Below, piece after piece: positions 50,594-58,987 of a stretch of DNA of 64,000 bases. The stretch's first letter is position 1; each line of letters opens with the position of its first letter. The stretch is taken from the NCBI RefSeq assembly GCF_019048065.1, contig NZ_CP077292.1, positions 1 through 64,000 of the forward strand. The letters are read 5' to 3'. This DNA is from Citrobacter farmeri. GTDB lineage: Bacteria > Pseudomonadota > Gammaproteobacteria > Enterobacterales > Enterobacteriaceae. Both the position numbers and the translations under genes were made by a program. The notes under the pieces are model-generated. The model was not told where the DNA came from and did no database searches. It saw only the letters and a program-made list of their open reading frames with translations.

Positions 50594-51126
50594 TCAGTCC
50601 TCCCCGGCGTCCTGCCGGCGGTTCTCTTCCCCGCTCTTCAGTGGCCAGCGGATGCGGTGCATCTGCAGTTCGTCCGCCCTGCCTTGCTCCGGCGTGTGGC
50701 TTTCATTGATCTGCATGCGGATCATTATGCCCGCATCGTGGCAGGCCTGGAGCCACTGCGCCACCTGCAGGGGATCGCCGGCTAGACGGGTGACGTGACC
50801 AGTCCCGCGCCACAGTTGCAGACAGGTGGTGCCGTCAAGGCGGACCACGTAATCGCCCTGGCACGCCAGGTGCCAGGTGCCGTCCAGCTGCACCTGGCTG
50901 TCGCCGGCCGGAGTGTCAGCGTTATTCACAGCCCTGACCGGGAACAGGGGAAGCACCCGGACTTCCGTTGCCCGCCGTTCCGCGAGGATGCGTGCCTGTT
51001 CAGCGGCCAGGAGCGGGGCAGCCAGTTTACGCCACTGTTATTCCCACCCTGTTCATTCATATTGGCCCCGGTTCCGCCCATAGACTCACCGGCTGTGGGT
51101 CCATATCCACCAAGTTCTTTAGACAT
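50594..51126 (-). pseudogene. SOS-box-linked gene with colicin-like start, frameshifted
   Basis: N-terminal frame from ATG 51126 encodes a Gly/Asn/Met-rich stretch ([34 protein letters not shown]), reminiscent of the glycine-rich disordered starts of colicins. The protein then continues in another frame after VNW ([20 protein letters not shown]) and ends QLDGTWHLACQGDYVVRLDG...RRQDAGED. A one-base frameshift near 51024 separates them. A LexA box lies about 57 bases upstream. Total about 175 residues, much shorter than a colicin. Bacteriocin remnant is a hypothesis only. Confidence 0.5.
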
Positions 51127-51182
51127 AAAACATTCCTCTTTGACTGTTTAAACAATAGGTTAAAGATAACCACACATGAAAA

Positions 51183-51202
51183 TACTGTATATACATACAG
51201 CA
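51183..51202. promoter_or_regulatory. LexA (SOS) box
   Basis: TACTGTATATACATACAGCA matches the SOS consensus TACTGTATATATATACAGTA at 18 of 20 positions. It lies upstream of the minus-strand gene at 51126 and overlaps a possible promoter for it. Confidence 0.8.
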
Positions 51203-51732
51203 AAAACTACACCGCCCCGTATCACATGTCAATATTGTGGATTTACGTTTTGTGAAAACGATCAAAAGGCCCGCAGGATCAGCAGGCAGACCTCATATAC
51301 CTGAAACTGGATGGCCTGAAGCAGAAAAAGGGACTGCGCCCACAGGCAGAAAGCATGCAAACAATGGTCTGGCCTCTCCTGAAGAACGCAGACTGCAGCC
51401 AGAAACCATTTCGACGATTTGTCCTGATGGCAACCAGAGCAGGCAGTAAAAGCCCGATAATGGATACTGTTACGACCGCTATCTGTCTGAACCAGCGCCT
51501 CAGCAAAACAGTTTGCGTCCGGTGAAAGGCTGTGTGGTTTGTTCACTTTAATATCTTCCGCTGTGGTATTTTTCGGATCTGACAGCGAAATGAGAAATCG
51601 GCATGCAAAGTCAAAACAAGAATAGTGATGCAAAATATAGTAATTGCATCACAGAGTGGTTGTAAAAATTCCTACATCCATTATGCTTTAAAAAGCAGTT
51701 GTGTGATTCGTAATTACAGACGGACATCAAAT
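51203..51732. other. Possible decayed gene
   Basis: An open plus-strand frame of about 85 codons (about 51271-51525: QDQQADLIYLKLDGLKQKKG, then QAESMQTMVWPLLKNADCSQ and SKTVCVR) has protein-like composition but no good start. It may be a truncated gene of unknown family. The rest is AT-rich upstream DNA of the RHH protein. Confidence 0.35.
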
Positions 51733-52314
51733 ATGACATATCAAGAGCAAGAACCTGATGTTAACAAAACAGCCACACTTACCATTCGTAACATCCCTCT
51801 TGATGTGGATAAAATGATTACGAAGCAGGCAAGCATTGCTGGAAAATCAAAAAGTGATTTCCTCAAAGAGTTTTTGACGCAGGAGTTTCAGGATCTGATA
51901 AAGAACTTCTGCCGGACAAGTCCGCTTGTCAGCCTGATGGATGAGGAACTTGGTAAGCAGTTCGGCGTAAAAGTCGCCGAACACTGGTTTGAAAACGATA
52001 TGATCACCGGTATTAACCTTAAGTATAAGGCGCTACTGAAACTGGTCACCCATGATGATTTGCAGCAGATCATGATGAGGAACATGCCGTATCTTCAGCT
52101 GCGTGCCAGCCAGGTGCTGCACAGGCAGTTTGCTTATATTCCCCGTGGCTTATCCCTGACCTTTTCGCTTTTTAATGAAATTGCCAGTCGTGATGCGAAA
52201 ATGATTGCTCGGGTATTCAATGAAATTTTTTATCTGGCCGGTGCTGAGAAGTTTTACAGTGACATTAATGCCATTCGCGCGGAGATGAAATTAGCCCCCG
52301 TGGACAGACTCTGA
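51733..52314 (+). CDS. RHH-domain protein (193 aa)
   Basis: Function not recognised. Residues 15-60 look like a ribbon-helix-helix DNA-binding domain (KTATLTIRNIPLDVDKMITK, SKSDFLKEFLTQEFQ), and the rest is helical (LYLAGAEKF-like: NEIFYLAGAEKFYSDINAIR). Start at ATG 51733 (MTYQEQEPDVNKT); the frame is open upstream without a better site. A terminator follows, so it is transcribed separately from the Abi gene. Confidence 0.65.
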   Translation: MTYQEQEPDVNKTATLTIRNIPLDVDKMITKQASIAGKSKSDFLKEFLTQEFQDLIKNFCRTSPLVSLMDEELGKQFGVKVAEHWFENDMITGINLKYKALLKLVTHDDLQQIMMRNMPYLQLRASQVLHRQFAYIPRGLSLTFSLFNEIASRDAKMIARVFNEIFYLAGAEKFYSDINAIRAEMKLAPVDRL

Positions 52315-52320
52315 AACGAG

Positions 52321-52346
52321 AAAAGCCACCCCGAAGGATGGCTTTT
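52321..52346 (+). terminator. Rho-independent terminator
   Basis: AAAAGCCACCC-CGAA-GGATGGCTTTT hairpin ending in T4, right after the RHH gene. Confidence 0.8.
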
Positions 52347-52466
52347 CCGAACTACTATTGTCGCGTGAGACCTCTTAAAGAGGCGACTCCGCCTTGATGG
52401 GGCTATTACGCCACAAACTGATGATATCGTCAATAGCACCTTATTAATTGTGACAGGAAAGAAATC

Positions 52467-53498
52467 ATGGGACCGGAAAAATTTATTTCTGTCGAACGGC
52501 TGGATATTTATAAAAAACACCTGAAAGTAGAACCTCATCAGGTCATGTCTGCATATCACTGGAATAAAGCGCTCGCCGGAGCCATGCTTCCTGCTCTGCA
52601 GTGTCTTGAAGTCACCCTGCGAAACGCACTGGATCAGGCTATCCGCTCAGTCCCCCCACCTGGTGCAACAGGACTCTGGCTGACGGACCATAACTGGATT
52701 TTCAGCCTGCCTCGTTACATGGGGAAGAAAGCCTTTCCGAAGCTCTCTGTAAGATTCAAAATGGCCAGAAAACCTGGACAGCCCCGGGATCCACAAGGGA
52801 TTTTACTGGACCAGTACGGTAACCGGGTTGTAGCCCGTAAAGTGCGGGAAGAAAACCTTGTTGAACAGGCGAGAGACGCCATTGTCAATGAAGGTAAAAT
52901 CATCACCCCGGCCCGCGTGATTGCCGCAATGAGCTTTGGTTTCTGGACGACCTTACTGAGTACGAAATATGAAGATAACAGCAGTAAGTCGCTGCTGTGG
53001 CCCAATCTTAATACAGTGGTGTTTCCGCATCTTCCCGTCGGTCATGGTATGCAAGACGTCCGTCACGCCTTTAACCGGATCCGTTCCCTGCGCAACCGTT
53101 TATCACACCATGAAGCACTCTGGAAATTTCATTACGATGATCCGGCTACAGGGTTGCCTGATTATGGCAACCCTGTTTATGGTGCTCACGCCAGCAGCAG
53201 TCTGCTAAGAAAACATTACGATGACATCCTGGACATGATTGGCTGGATGAGTCCTGACCGTAAAACCACTTTCCTGAGTCATTCCGCAAACCTGCGATTT
53301 TATGCCCTGTGCTCGGTGGACGGGCTGAACAGTTATATTTCGCCGGAAAAAATCAAGTCGCAGATAAAGGTTACACGTGGCGGTAAAGGCATCAGCAGAT
53401 TAATTAAAGTCCTCGAGAAAAATGAGTTCATCCGGATAGTGAAGAAAGGTCAGACAGTACTCACCATTGGTACTGACAATTCTGTCCTGATTAACTGA
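52467..53498 (+). CDS. Abi-family abortive-infection protein with HEPN motif
   Basis: 343-aa protein of the Abi type. N-terminal helices (YHWNKALAGAMLPALQCLEV, TLRNALDQAIRS) and a HEPN-like RNase motif RNRLSHHE (in FNRIRSLRNRLSHHEALW) near residue 205, as in Abi_2/AbiD/F proteins that kill infected cells. It has a C-terminal extension (ISPEKIKSQIKVTRGGKGIS) with a possible wHTH. ATG after CAGGAAAGAAATC. No partner gene overlaps it; phage defence is the likely role. Confidence 0.78.
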   Translation: MGPEKFISVERLDIYKKHLKVEPHQVMSAYHWNKALAGAMLPALQCLEVTLRNALDQAIRSVPPPGATGLWLTDHNWIFSLPRYMGKKAFPKLSVRFKMARKPGQPRDPQGILLDQYGNRVVARKVREENLVEQARDAIVNEGKIITPARVIAAMSFGFWTTLLSTKYEDNSSKSLLWPNLNTVVFPHLPVGHGMQDVRHAFNRIRSLRNRLSHHEALWKFHYDDPATGLPDYGNPVYGAHASSSLLRKHYDDILDMIGWMSPDRKTTFLSHSANLRFYALCSVDGLNSYISPEKIKSQIKVTRGGKGISRLIKVLEKNEFIRIVKKGQTVLTIGTDNSVLIN

Positions 53499-53538
53499 CA
53501 TCCTCCCCGCGCCGAAGGTCGGGGCTTTACGGCGCATT
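53497..53538. repeat. IS200/IS605-end-like hairpin, copy 7
   Basis: TGACATCCTCCCCGCGCCGA followed by AGGTCGGGGCTTTACGGCGC. Begins at the Abi gene stop; its outer part matches copy 6. Confidence 0.6.
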
Positions 53539-54111
53539 GGGTAATCACGGAATTTTGTTGGTCACGCCGGAAGCATTATCCGGCCTGGAGAAACAGGACA
53601 TCAGGTTCCGGGGAGTACTGAATCAGCCAGCCACAGGATGCGAACAGCTCGCCCACATTTCCCGCAATTCTGGCAGGAACGGGGGGCAGTCTGTTTCCCG
53701 TCATCAGAGAACGTCATTTCAAGTGCGGACTTAGGGATGTACACGGCGCAGATACCTGGAAATCATCACTGTAGTGTGACGATAAGCAGCGAAAATGAAC
53801 AGGACAATGCGCGTAAGCGCATGTAAGGCGGCACTCTGTAGTTCCATGCGACACTGGAGTACAACCGCCGAAGCCCGGCGTAGCCGGTTACTGGTTTGAC
53901 AGGTTCTGCCTATCCAACCCCCCATCCTGAAAAGCCATAACCCGCATCTAAACGGCTCAGGAGTTTCTGTGCGCTATCGGAGTGGTCACGACAAGGCGAA
54001 GCCGCAGTCGGGGCGTATCTCCGCGTTAGCGGGCCGTAAGGGCCGCTTACGGGCGTGTTACTTAAATACCCCAGCCAAAATTACTCACAGCCACTCAAAA
54101 GTTTAGTTACA
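53539..54111. other. Gap, no gene supported
   Basis: Mostly GC-balanced sequence with short open frames in several directions, none with a start signal. TACTTAAATACCCCAGCC and GGGCCGTAAGGGCCGCTTAC near 54030-54075 resemble flanks of IncFII replicons in my memory, which is weak evidence. Confidence 0.35.
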
Positions 54112-54370
54112 TCATCCAGTATTAAAAGCGATGTTGTTCCGGCCCTTCGGGCCGGGGCGGCCTCGCTTTTCAGTGCCGGGAGGGGCTGGGTGCCGGATTT
54201 TTGCTCGGGTTTCTTTGGTTAAAACTCTGGATGTTGTAACTATGTGCATGGTTGAGGCCCGGCGCAGAGCGACGGGAGGTGCTTCTGGTGTTTCCGGACC
54301 GGCGCGGACGTGTGTCCGCTGCAAGGGCGGTCATTCTCTTAAGCCTGTCCACAGGGCAGGCGATGAATAG
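54112..54370. other. RepA4-like region downstream of the IncFII origin
   Basis: A minus-strand frame (GPETPEAPPVALRRASTMHI, TKETRAKIRHPAPPGTEKRG, GPKGRNNIAFNTG) recalls the repA4/tir segment that lies past the origin in R1/R100. Whether it is translated is unknown. GGCCCTTCGGGCCGGGGC and CCTGTCCACAGGGCAGG are hairpin-forming. Confidence 0.35.
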
Positions 54371-54699
54371 GTTATATCTTTATAAGAGAGAAAGATTATG
54401 TATTTAAAAGAAGTACAGAGCAGGTTTTTAAAGGAAACCACGCACTTTGAAATCAGGTCGCCTGGCGCTTTGTCAGTATATCGGTTGTAACTTTATGGAA
54501 AGGTCCCTTGCAGTTATTTGTGGGTAAGTAAATTCAGCGACCGGAAATGGCTCCGCCGGGAACATTTCAGGCCGTTCAGTCAACCGGATGAGATAAATCC
54601 TGGCGTTGAGAGCGCCCGCTCCGCGCAGAAAACAGACAGTGGCAGGCTACAGATGTGCAGAATCCTCCGGCGTCAGCCGGATTTTTATAATCAGGTGGG
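54371..54699. other. Putative IncFII origin (oriR) region
   Basis: The 330 bases immediately after repA1 hold no gene. AT-rich stretch at 54370-54420, then TTGTGGGTAAGTAAATTC and GCCGGGAACATTTCAGGCC. In R1/R100 the cis-acting CIS element and oriR occupy this position. No perfect DnaA box seen. Confidence 0.45.
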
Positions 54700-55563
54700 T
54701 TATATGGGGACTGTGGCCAGTCGCGTGTAATTGTTGCCCCGCGACATCAGCATGCGCTCTTTCACGCGCCGCTGCAGCTCCCGTTTCATGGCATCCAGAC
54801 CGCCGGTAAAACGTCCGGACGCGTATTCCCACGTCAGCTGCTGTTTCACCAGTGTCTCTATGTCCTTACGGGTTCTGTCCGCATCACGCCGGGCACGGGC
54901 GCGTTTCAGACCATGCTGTTTACGTTCGGACTGGTAGCTGCGGAAGCGTTCGCGCACAAAGCGCCATGCTTTCGCTATCAGTTCGTCCATCTCCAGCGGC
55001 TTCAGGTTCTGCTTCTGACGCAGCTTATTTTCCCATTCGACGCGGCTGCGGCGGGCGGCCACCACCGCTACGTCAGAGACGTCAAGCGCGGAGAACAGTG
55101 CCGGCGTGAAAGTGATGTCGGTCGGGATATTACAGCCAATCTGCGGGTCATATTCCGTCTGGTAGGTAATCAGCCCCAGCTCCGACATAAACTTCAGCGC
55201 CCGGGTGGCACGGGTGATGGACAGATTGCCGTTTTTCGACTCTGTGGCTAGCCCGCATTCAATAGCCAGGTTGGTTATAGAACGCTGGACACGATTGGCC
55301 AGCGGGTCGTAGTGGAAGCACAGTCCCTGAAGCAGCGCATCGATGGCACGACGGCGCAACAATGGCGGCATCCGATGACGCTTACCGAGCGAGCGTACGA
55401 ACGCCACATGGACGGAAAAGTCAAAACGGGACGTAAAGCCTTCGGCTTTCGCCATCAGCTTACGACAGAACGGCAGGGTCTTTTTCCCCTCACGCGGCGT
55501 GAAGGCCGGGTTCGGGTTTTTGACCTGACGATAATGGGTGAACAGATTCCGGGCGTCAGCCAC
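54700..55563 (-). CDS. repA1: IncFII-type initiator RepA1
   Basis: 287-aa IncFII/RepFIC-type initiator: [77 protein letters not shown] and [18 protein letters not shown]. Start chosen as the GTG at 55563, three bases after AGGAAGAA and inside the stop region of the tap leader, the coupled arrangement known for this replicon; an in-frame ATG at 55581 lacks a ribosome-binding site. Translation should be controlled by CopA RNA. Confidence 0.94.
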   Translation of the reverse strand: MADARNLFTHYRQVKNPNPAFTPREGKKTLPFCRKLMAKAEGFTSRFDFSVHVAFVRSLGKRHRMPPLLRRRAIDALLQGLCFHYDPLANRVQRSITNLAIECGLATESKNGNLSITRATRALKFMSELGLITYQTEYDPQIGCNIPTDITFTPALFSALDVSDVAVVAARRSRVEWENKLRQKQNLKPLEMDELIAKAWRFVRERFRSYQSERKQHGLKRARARRDADRTRKDIETLVKQQLTWEYASGRFTGGLDAMKRELQRRVKERMLMSRGNNYTRLATVPI

Positions 55564-55633
55564 TTCTTCCTGCACATACAATGCACGGAAGGAGTAAATG
55601 GCGCAGAAACAAGTATTGAACTTTTCTGAGCAT
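55556..55633 (-). CDS. tap: Tap (RepA6) leader peptide
   Basis: 25-codon leader [20 protein letters not shown] followed by AGRSG, stop TGA at 55556-55558. Its translation is required to open the repA1 start; the stop overlaps the repA1 GTG by eight bases, giving coupling. Sequence resembles the R1 tap start MLRKLQ. Confidence 0.85.
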   Translation of the reverse strand: MLRKVQYLFLRHLLLPCIVCAGRSG

Positions 55634-55647
55634 AAAACTATACTCCC

Positions 55648-55738
55648 TGCATAGCCTGATTGATGGCTATACAGTTTTAGTGGACCCCGGTAATCTTCTA
55701 CGTCGCCAAACAGAAGAGATTATCGGGGTTTTTGCTTT
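55648..55738 (+). ncRNA. copA: CopA/RNAI antisense regulator
   Basis: Antisense to the repA1/tap leader. Two stem-loops: TAGCC-TGATTGA-TGGCTA (about 55655-55672) and the large CCCCGGTAATCTTCT...AGAAGAGATTATCGGGG hairpin with loop CGCCAA (55685-55733), ending TTTTTG. Loop and terminator match CopA of IncFII plasmids. The 5' end is approximate. Confidence 0.8.
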
Positions 55739-55863
55739 TCTGGTCCCGGGTAAACACCTCAGCAGAACCAGTTCCCTGCCACCTTGCGGTGTGGCCAGCC
55801 AAAATTCTTTAAACGATCAGTAATCTAGCATCGAAAAATGAAACACTCAAGAAAGTAAGCCCA

Positions 55864-56121
55864 TTAGCCTAATTTTCTTTTCTGCGCTTCACGCTCGATA
55901 AGGGTAGTCAATACTTCAGCTTGAGTTAGCCCATCCTGCTCACACATACTCAAAAGGTATCCTTTAAGTTGTGGGTCAAGAAAAACTTTAACCTCTTTGA
56001 GCAATGCTCTCTTACGAGCGACTGACTGCCTTTGCTTTTCTGCATCAGTAAGAGGATTACCTTTTCTATACTGACGCTTTTCTTTCGATGAGGAAGTTAC
56101 TGCATTTCCGGGCTGCGACAT
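55864..56121 (-). CDS. copB: CopB/RepA2 transcriptional repressor
   Basis: 85-aa repressor of the repA1 promoter: SQPGNAVTSSSKEKRQYRKG, NPLTDAEKQRQSVARKRALL, KEVKVFLDPQLKGYLLSMCE, DGLTQAEVLTTLIEREAQKR. Close to R1 CopB. Start at ATG 56121 with GAGGCAGAG upstream; seven more in-frame residues are possible. Confidence 0.93.
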   Translation of the reverse strand: MSQPGNAVTSSSKEKRQYRKGNPLTDAEKQRQSVARKRALLKEVKVFLDPQLKGYLLSMCEQDGLTQAEVLTTLIEREAQKRKLG

Positions 56122-56251
56122 CTCTGCCTCCTCAAGGATCAAATAAGGATCTTTGCAGAGAATACTACAGATTCAGGAAATCAGCGACTTACTTTATAAA
56201 CGTAACCCGCGTTGGCGCACGGTTTACGTCTGAGGATCATGAATTACGGCG

Positions 56252-56815
56252 TCAGTACATCTGTTTCCAGTCCGTTCCCTGCACCCAGCGGGATGTCCAG
56301 TGGTTCAGGTACTTCTGTGCGGTAACCGGGTCGTCCCACACCACAAGCACGTTCTCCGAATTCGAACGGTCTGCTGCACGGCTGAAGTTGAAAGATCCCA
56401 CTTCGGTGTGACGACCGTCACTGACGATCACTTTGTCGTGCAGAATTTTGTAAGCACTGACGGTACGAAGCGGAATGCCAGCACCAGCCAGCAGATTCAT
56501 TGCCGCCCTGCTGGCGTTGTTGTTTTTTCCGGTATTGGCTTTCCAGTCCAGCACCACTCTCACATCAACACCACGACGTTTTGCGCTAACAAGGGCTCTG
56601 ACCACCTCAGGAGAGGTGAAGGAATAGCCCATAAGGCGGATTTCCTGCTGCGCTGTATCAATTGTCTTAAGAACCAGTCGCAGAGCCGTACCCTCCGGAG
56701 AAAAACCTGTCTCAATGGTGGCGGCGTAAGTGATGGGAACTGGTGAACACATTGCCAGGCCGAGCAGACCGGGCAGAAGCCATCGACGCATATGTATTTT
56801 GTGAATAATTTGCAT
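56252..56815 (-). CDS. nuc: Nuc-type phospholipase D superfamily endonuclease
   Basis: 187-aa exported nuclease of the PLD superfamily like Nuc of pKM101. Signal peptide (MRRWLLPGLLGLAMCSPVPI then TYAA), single HKD motif ILHDKVIVSDGRHTEVGSFN, so it should dimerise to form one active site. Start at ATG 56815 with AAGGAAATACC upstream; a second start eight residues in is possible. Commonly located between copB and the tra end in IncFII plasmids. Confidence 0.88.
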   Translation of the reverse strand: MQIIHKIHMRRWLLPGLLGLAMCSPVPITYAATIETGFSPEGTALRLVLKTIDTAQQEIRLMGYSFTSPEVVRALVSAKRRGVDVRVVLDWKANTGKNNNASRAAMNLLAGAGIPLRTVSAYKILHDKVIVSDGRHTEVGSFNFSRAADRSNSENVLVVWDDPVTAQKYLNHWTSRWVQGTDWKQMY

Positions 56816-56925
56816 GGTATTTCCTTCACTGGATTTACTCAGAAACGCCGGGATCGGGGGAAATTTGCTTTTCCCCGATTGCCGGGGTTGGACAACGACG
56901 CAGGGCGGAGGCGTCAGGCTGTTTA

Positions 56926-56974
56926 GCGAAAAACGCCGTAAACCCTCGCCCAATGCGGGCGGGAATATAAGGCG
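56926..56974. repeat. IS200/IS605-end-like hairpin, copy 8
   Basis: GCGAAAAACGCCGTAAACCC then TCGCCCAATGCGGGCGGGAA; matches 37619-37662. Lies 24 bases from the end of the TnpA remnant. Confidence 0.65.
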
Positions 56975-56997
56975 AAAAGCCCGCAGGGCTTTAAAGA

Positions 56998-57183
56998 TCA
57001 GTCAGGCGTTGACTGACTCTGAATATAGGCTCTGAGCGTTTCAATCGTTGCCCCTCCGGTGCTACAGACAAAGTACGATCTCGACCACAAAATCCCCGTT
57101 TTACTTTGCATCCGTAAATGTGCGTTTTGCTGGCGCAGCAGGCGCGACGATACTGATTTCAGATTGTTAACCATCACGCTCAC
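56998..57183 (-). pseudogene. IS200/IS605 TnpA (Y1 transposase) C-terminal remnant
   Basis: 61 residues matching the end of Y1 transposases: VNNLKSVSSRLLRQQNAHLR, ILWSRSYFVCSTGGATIETL, RAYIQSQ, where the SYF..S.GGA block carries the region just before the catalytic Tyr helix; the YIQSQ segment is the C-terminal end. The N-terminal half with the HUH motif is missing. It overlaps the truncated end of the next gene, showing a deletion or insertion junction near 57178. Confidence 0.8.
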
Positions 57184-57409
57184 CGCCAGTTTTGGCGGGC
57201 AGGCTATTTGTCTTTATCACCTCCGCCAGAATCTGTCGCAAAAGCACGTTAGTCGTGACCTGCTCCGGCACCGCGGGAGGCTCAGCCAGAATCTGTTCAG
57301 GTAGTTTTGAATGGATAAGTACAGGCCCTTTTGACGAAGCAAACGTCGGCCCGCTTAATAACAGGCAACCGGAGATAACCGCATATAAAGCGATTTGCTT
57401 ATTTTTCAA
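57167..57409 (-). CDS. Truncated exported protein between traX and the IS200 remnant
   Basis: 80-codon frame starting at TTG 57409, with AAGGA six bases upstream. Signal peptide KNKQIALYAVISGCLLLSGP then TFASS; the rest (LIHSKLPEQILAEPPAVPEQ, LRQILAEVIKTNSLPAKTGG) is not recognised. The last residues come from the IS-derived junction, so the original C-terminus is lost. It occupies the place where finO normally follows traX, but is not FinO. Confidence 0.55.
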   Translation of the reverse strand: MKNKQIALYAVISGCLLLSGPTFASSKGPVLIHSKLPEQILAEPPAVPEQVTTNVLLRQILAEVIKTNSLPAKTGGERDG

Positions 57410-57450
57410 GTGAATTCCTTTTGTTTGATTGAAGCAACAGTAAAGACAGG

Positions 57451-58182
57451 TCAGAGAACACTGACCAAAAAACCAATACACAGCAGATGGAGGGCATACG
57501 CTGGTGCAAACCACCGTCCGACCTGCAGGCGTCGTCCGAGAGCCGGTACCAGCCCGTGCACGCAAAACAGCACAGTCAACGTCAGCAGTACGCCGGAGAG
57601 CGTCATCACATCACCATGCCGGGCATTAAGCAGGGTGACCAGCAACAACCAGACAGCAAACAGGGCTGGCCGCAGTGAGTCCCGGACCTGCCAGATAAGC
57701 AGCGCACTGGCGAGCATCAGCAAACCGGGTATACCGTAACTGGCAGAGTTAAGCGGCAGATACCCCACCAGGGCTGTGAAAGCCGCAACGCCATTAAGCA
57801 CGGTCGCTGCCTGCAGGAAGCGGGTCACCTGCATGACAACGGCGAAGGCAAACAGGATATTCAGTTGCCACCACATGAGTCCGGCTTCCCTGAAGGCCAG
57901 CCAGTAACCCGGCTGGGCCAGGAGTGCCGTCAGCCACAGGCGGTTGAGGCTGTACTGACGCAGTGTTTTGCCTGCCAAGTTACAGCCGCTGACCAGCGCA
58001 AACAGGGGGAATGCACAACGCCCGGCCATGTTCAGTAAGGGCATATCCAGCTGAAAAGCAGTGGCGATGTGGTCCCCCATCATTGCCATAAATGCGGCCA
58101 TCCGGATGACATCGCGCTGCAGCGCGGAAAAATTCAGGAGCGGCCTGAAAGGTTGCAGGGCAACAGATTTCCCCGGATTCAT
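57451..58182 (-). CDS. traX: TraX, F-pilin acetyltransferase
   Basis: 243-aa polytopic inner-membrane protein that N-acetylates F pilin. Many transmembrane helices and family blocks are visible: RDVIRMAAFMAMMGDHIATA, GRCAFPLFALVSGCNLAG, RLWLTALLAQPGYWLAFRE. Start at ATG 58182 (MNPGKSVALQPFRP), overlapping the DUF2726 gene stop by four bases; nine more residues are in frame upstream. Last gene of the tra operon here. Confidence 0.93.
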   Translation of the reverse strand: MNPGKSVALQPFRPLLNFSALQRDVIRMAAFMAMMGDHIATAFQLDMPLLNMAGRCAFPLFALVSGCNLAGKTLRQYSLNRLWLTALLAQPGYWLAFREAGLMWWQLNILFAFAVVMQVTRFLQAATVLNGVAAFTALVGYLPLNSASYGIPGLLMLASALLIWQVRDSLRPALFAVWLLLVTLLNARHGDVMTLSGVLLTLTVLFCVHGLVPALGRRLQVGRWFAPAYALHLLCIGFLVSVL

Positions 58183-58745
58183 GCTGTAGCCTCCGGTCGT
58201 TGTGCGCAAAGGTGTGCCCTGACGCGCTCCGCCAGCTGTTGCTCATCATCGCCGCGCAGCAACGGGATACCCGCCTGTTTCAGTACCTCTTCCAGCAGCA
58301 GGTCACGCCGCTGACGTTTCGGCGCCTGATGGGAACGGTCGTCCAGCTCCACTGCCGCAATGATTCGCCCGGCGCGGTCCGTGATAACCACATCGCAGTG
58401 CCACTGCGATACCAGACGAAACAGCTGCCACCATTCCCGGCTGCCAGATTTATGGTCGGGAGCCACTCTGACGATATCAGCCACCCGAACCTGCGGGCAC
58501 AGCCGCCACTGGCGGGTATCGGTCCCCCTGTCGAGCCGGCGCAGAAAACGCTGTTCCCGTTCCGTCATCAGCTGACCGGCACTGACGAATGACGGTCGGC
58601 GACACAGCAACTGTTCAGTTCTGCCCGGCCGAATCCCTTTTTCACGCAGCCTCTGCAAAAGTGGATGTCTGCTCTCACCGGCCTTTTTCAGCAACAGAAT
58701 AAATCCGCATAACAGCGCAACAATAATCAGAAGACCGGTCATCAT
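58179..58745 (-). CDS. DUF2726 protein between traI and traX
   Basis: 188-aa protein with an N-terminal membrane helix (LLIIVALLCGFILLL) and a cytosolic DUF2726 domain (HCDVVITDRAGRIIAAVELD, RRDLLLEEVLKQAGIPLLR) whose D...E-x-D pattern resembles a PD-(D/E)XK nuclease-like fold. Function unknown. It overlaps its neighbours by four bases on each side, so is part of the tra transcript. Confidence 0.85.
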   Translation of the reverse strand: MMTGLLIIVALLCGFILLLKKAGESRHPLLQRLREKGIRPGRTEQLLCRRPSFVSAGQLMTEREQRFLRRLDRGTDTRQWRLCPQVRVADIVRVAPDHKSGSREWWQLFRLVSQWHCDVVITDRAGRIIAAVELDDRSHQAPKRQRRDLLLEEVLKQAGIPLLRGDDEQQLAERVRAHLCAQRPEATA

Positions 58746-58987
58746 GAGCGATACCCCGCAGCATGAACCACTTGCAGCATAACCCGGAGTAGTGCCATAA
58801 CCATCTGCGGGTACAACAGCAGACTCACCATCGTCAGGAGAACCCCCGTCAACACGCCAGCGATAAACATCACGCCAGTATGGCTGCCGCGCTTACCCGC
58901 GACCTGATATCCACGCCGGAACAGACGCGGCTGATACAGGTAATCTTTTTTGTCCCTGTTCCTCTCATTTAACGGCCGCAGTTGCAT
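58742..58987 (-). CDS. Small tra-linked membrane protein (81 aa)
   Basis: Function not recognised. Basic cytoplasmic N-terminus (NERNRDKKDYLYQPRLFRRG) and one or two transmembrane helices (VMFIAGVLTGVLLTMVSLLL). Its ATG at 58987 overlaps the last base of traI, and its stop overlaps the DUF2726 gene; translationally coupled tra-operon member. Confidence 0.75.
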   Translation of the reverse strand: MQLRPLNERNRDKKDYLYQPRLFRRGYQVAGKRGSHTGVMFIAGVLTGVLLTMVSLLLYPQMVMALLRVMLQVVHAAGYRS

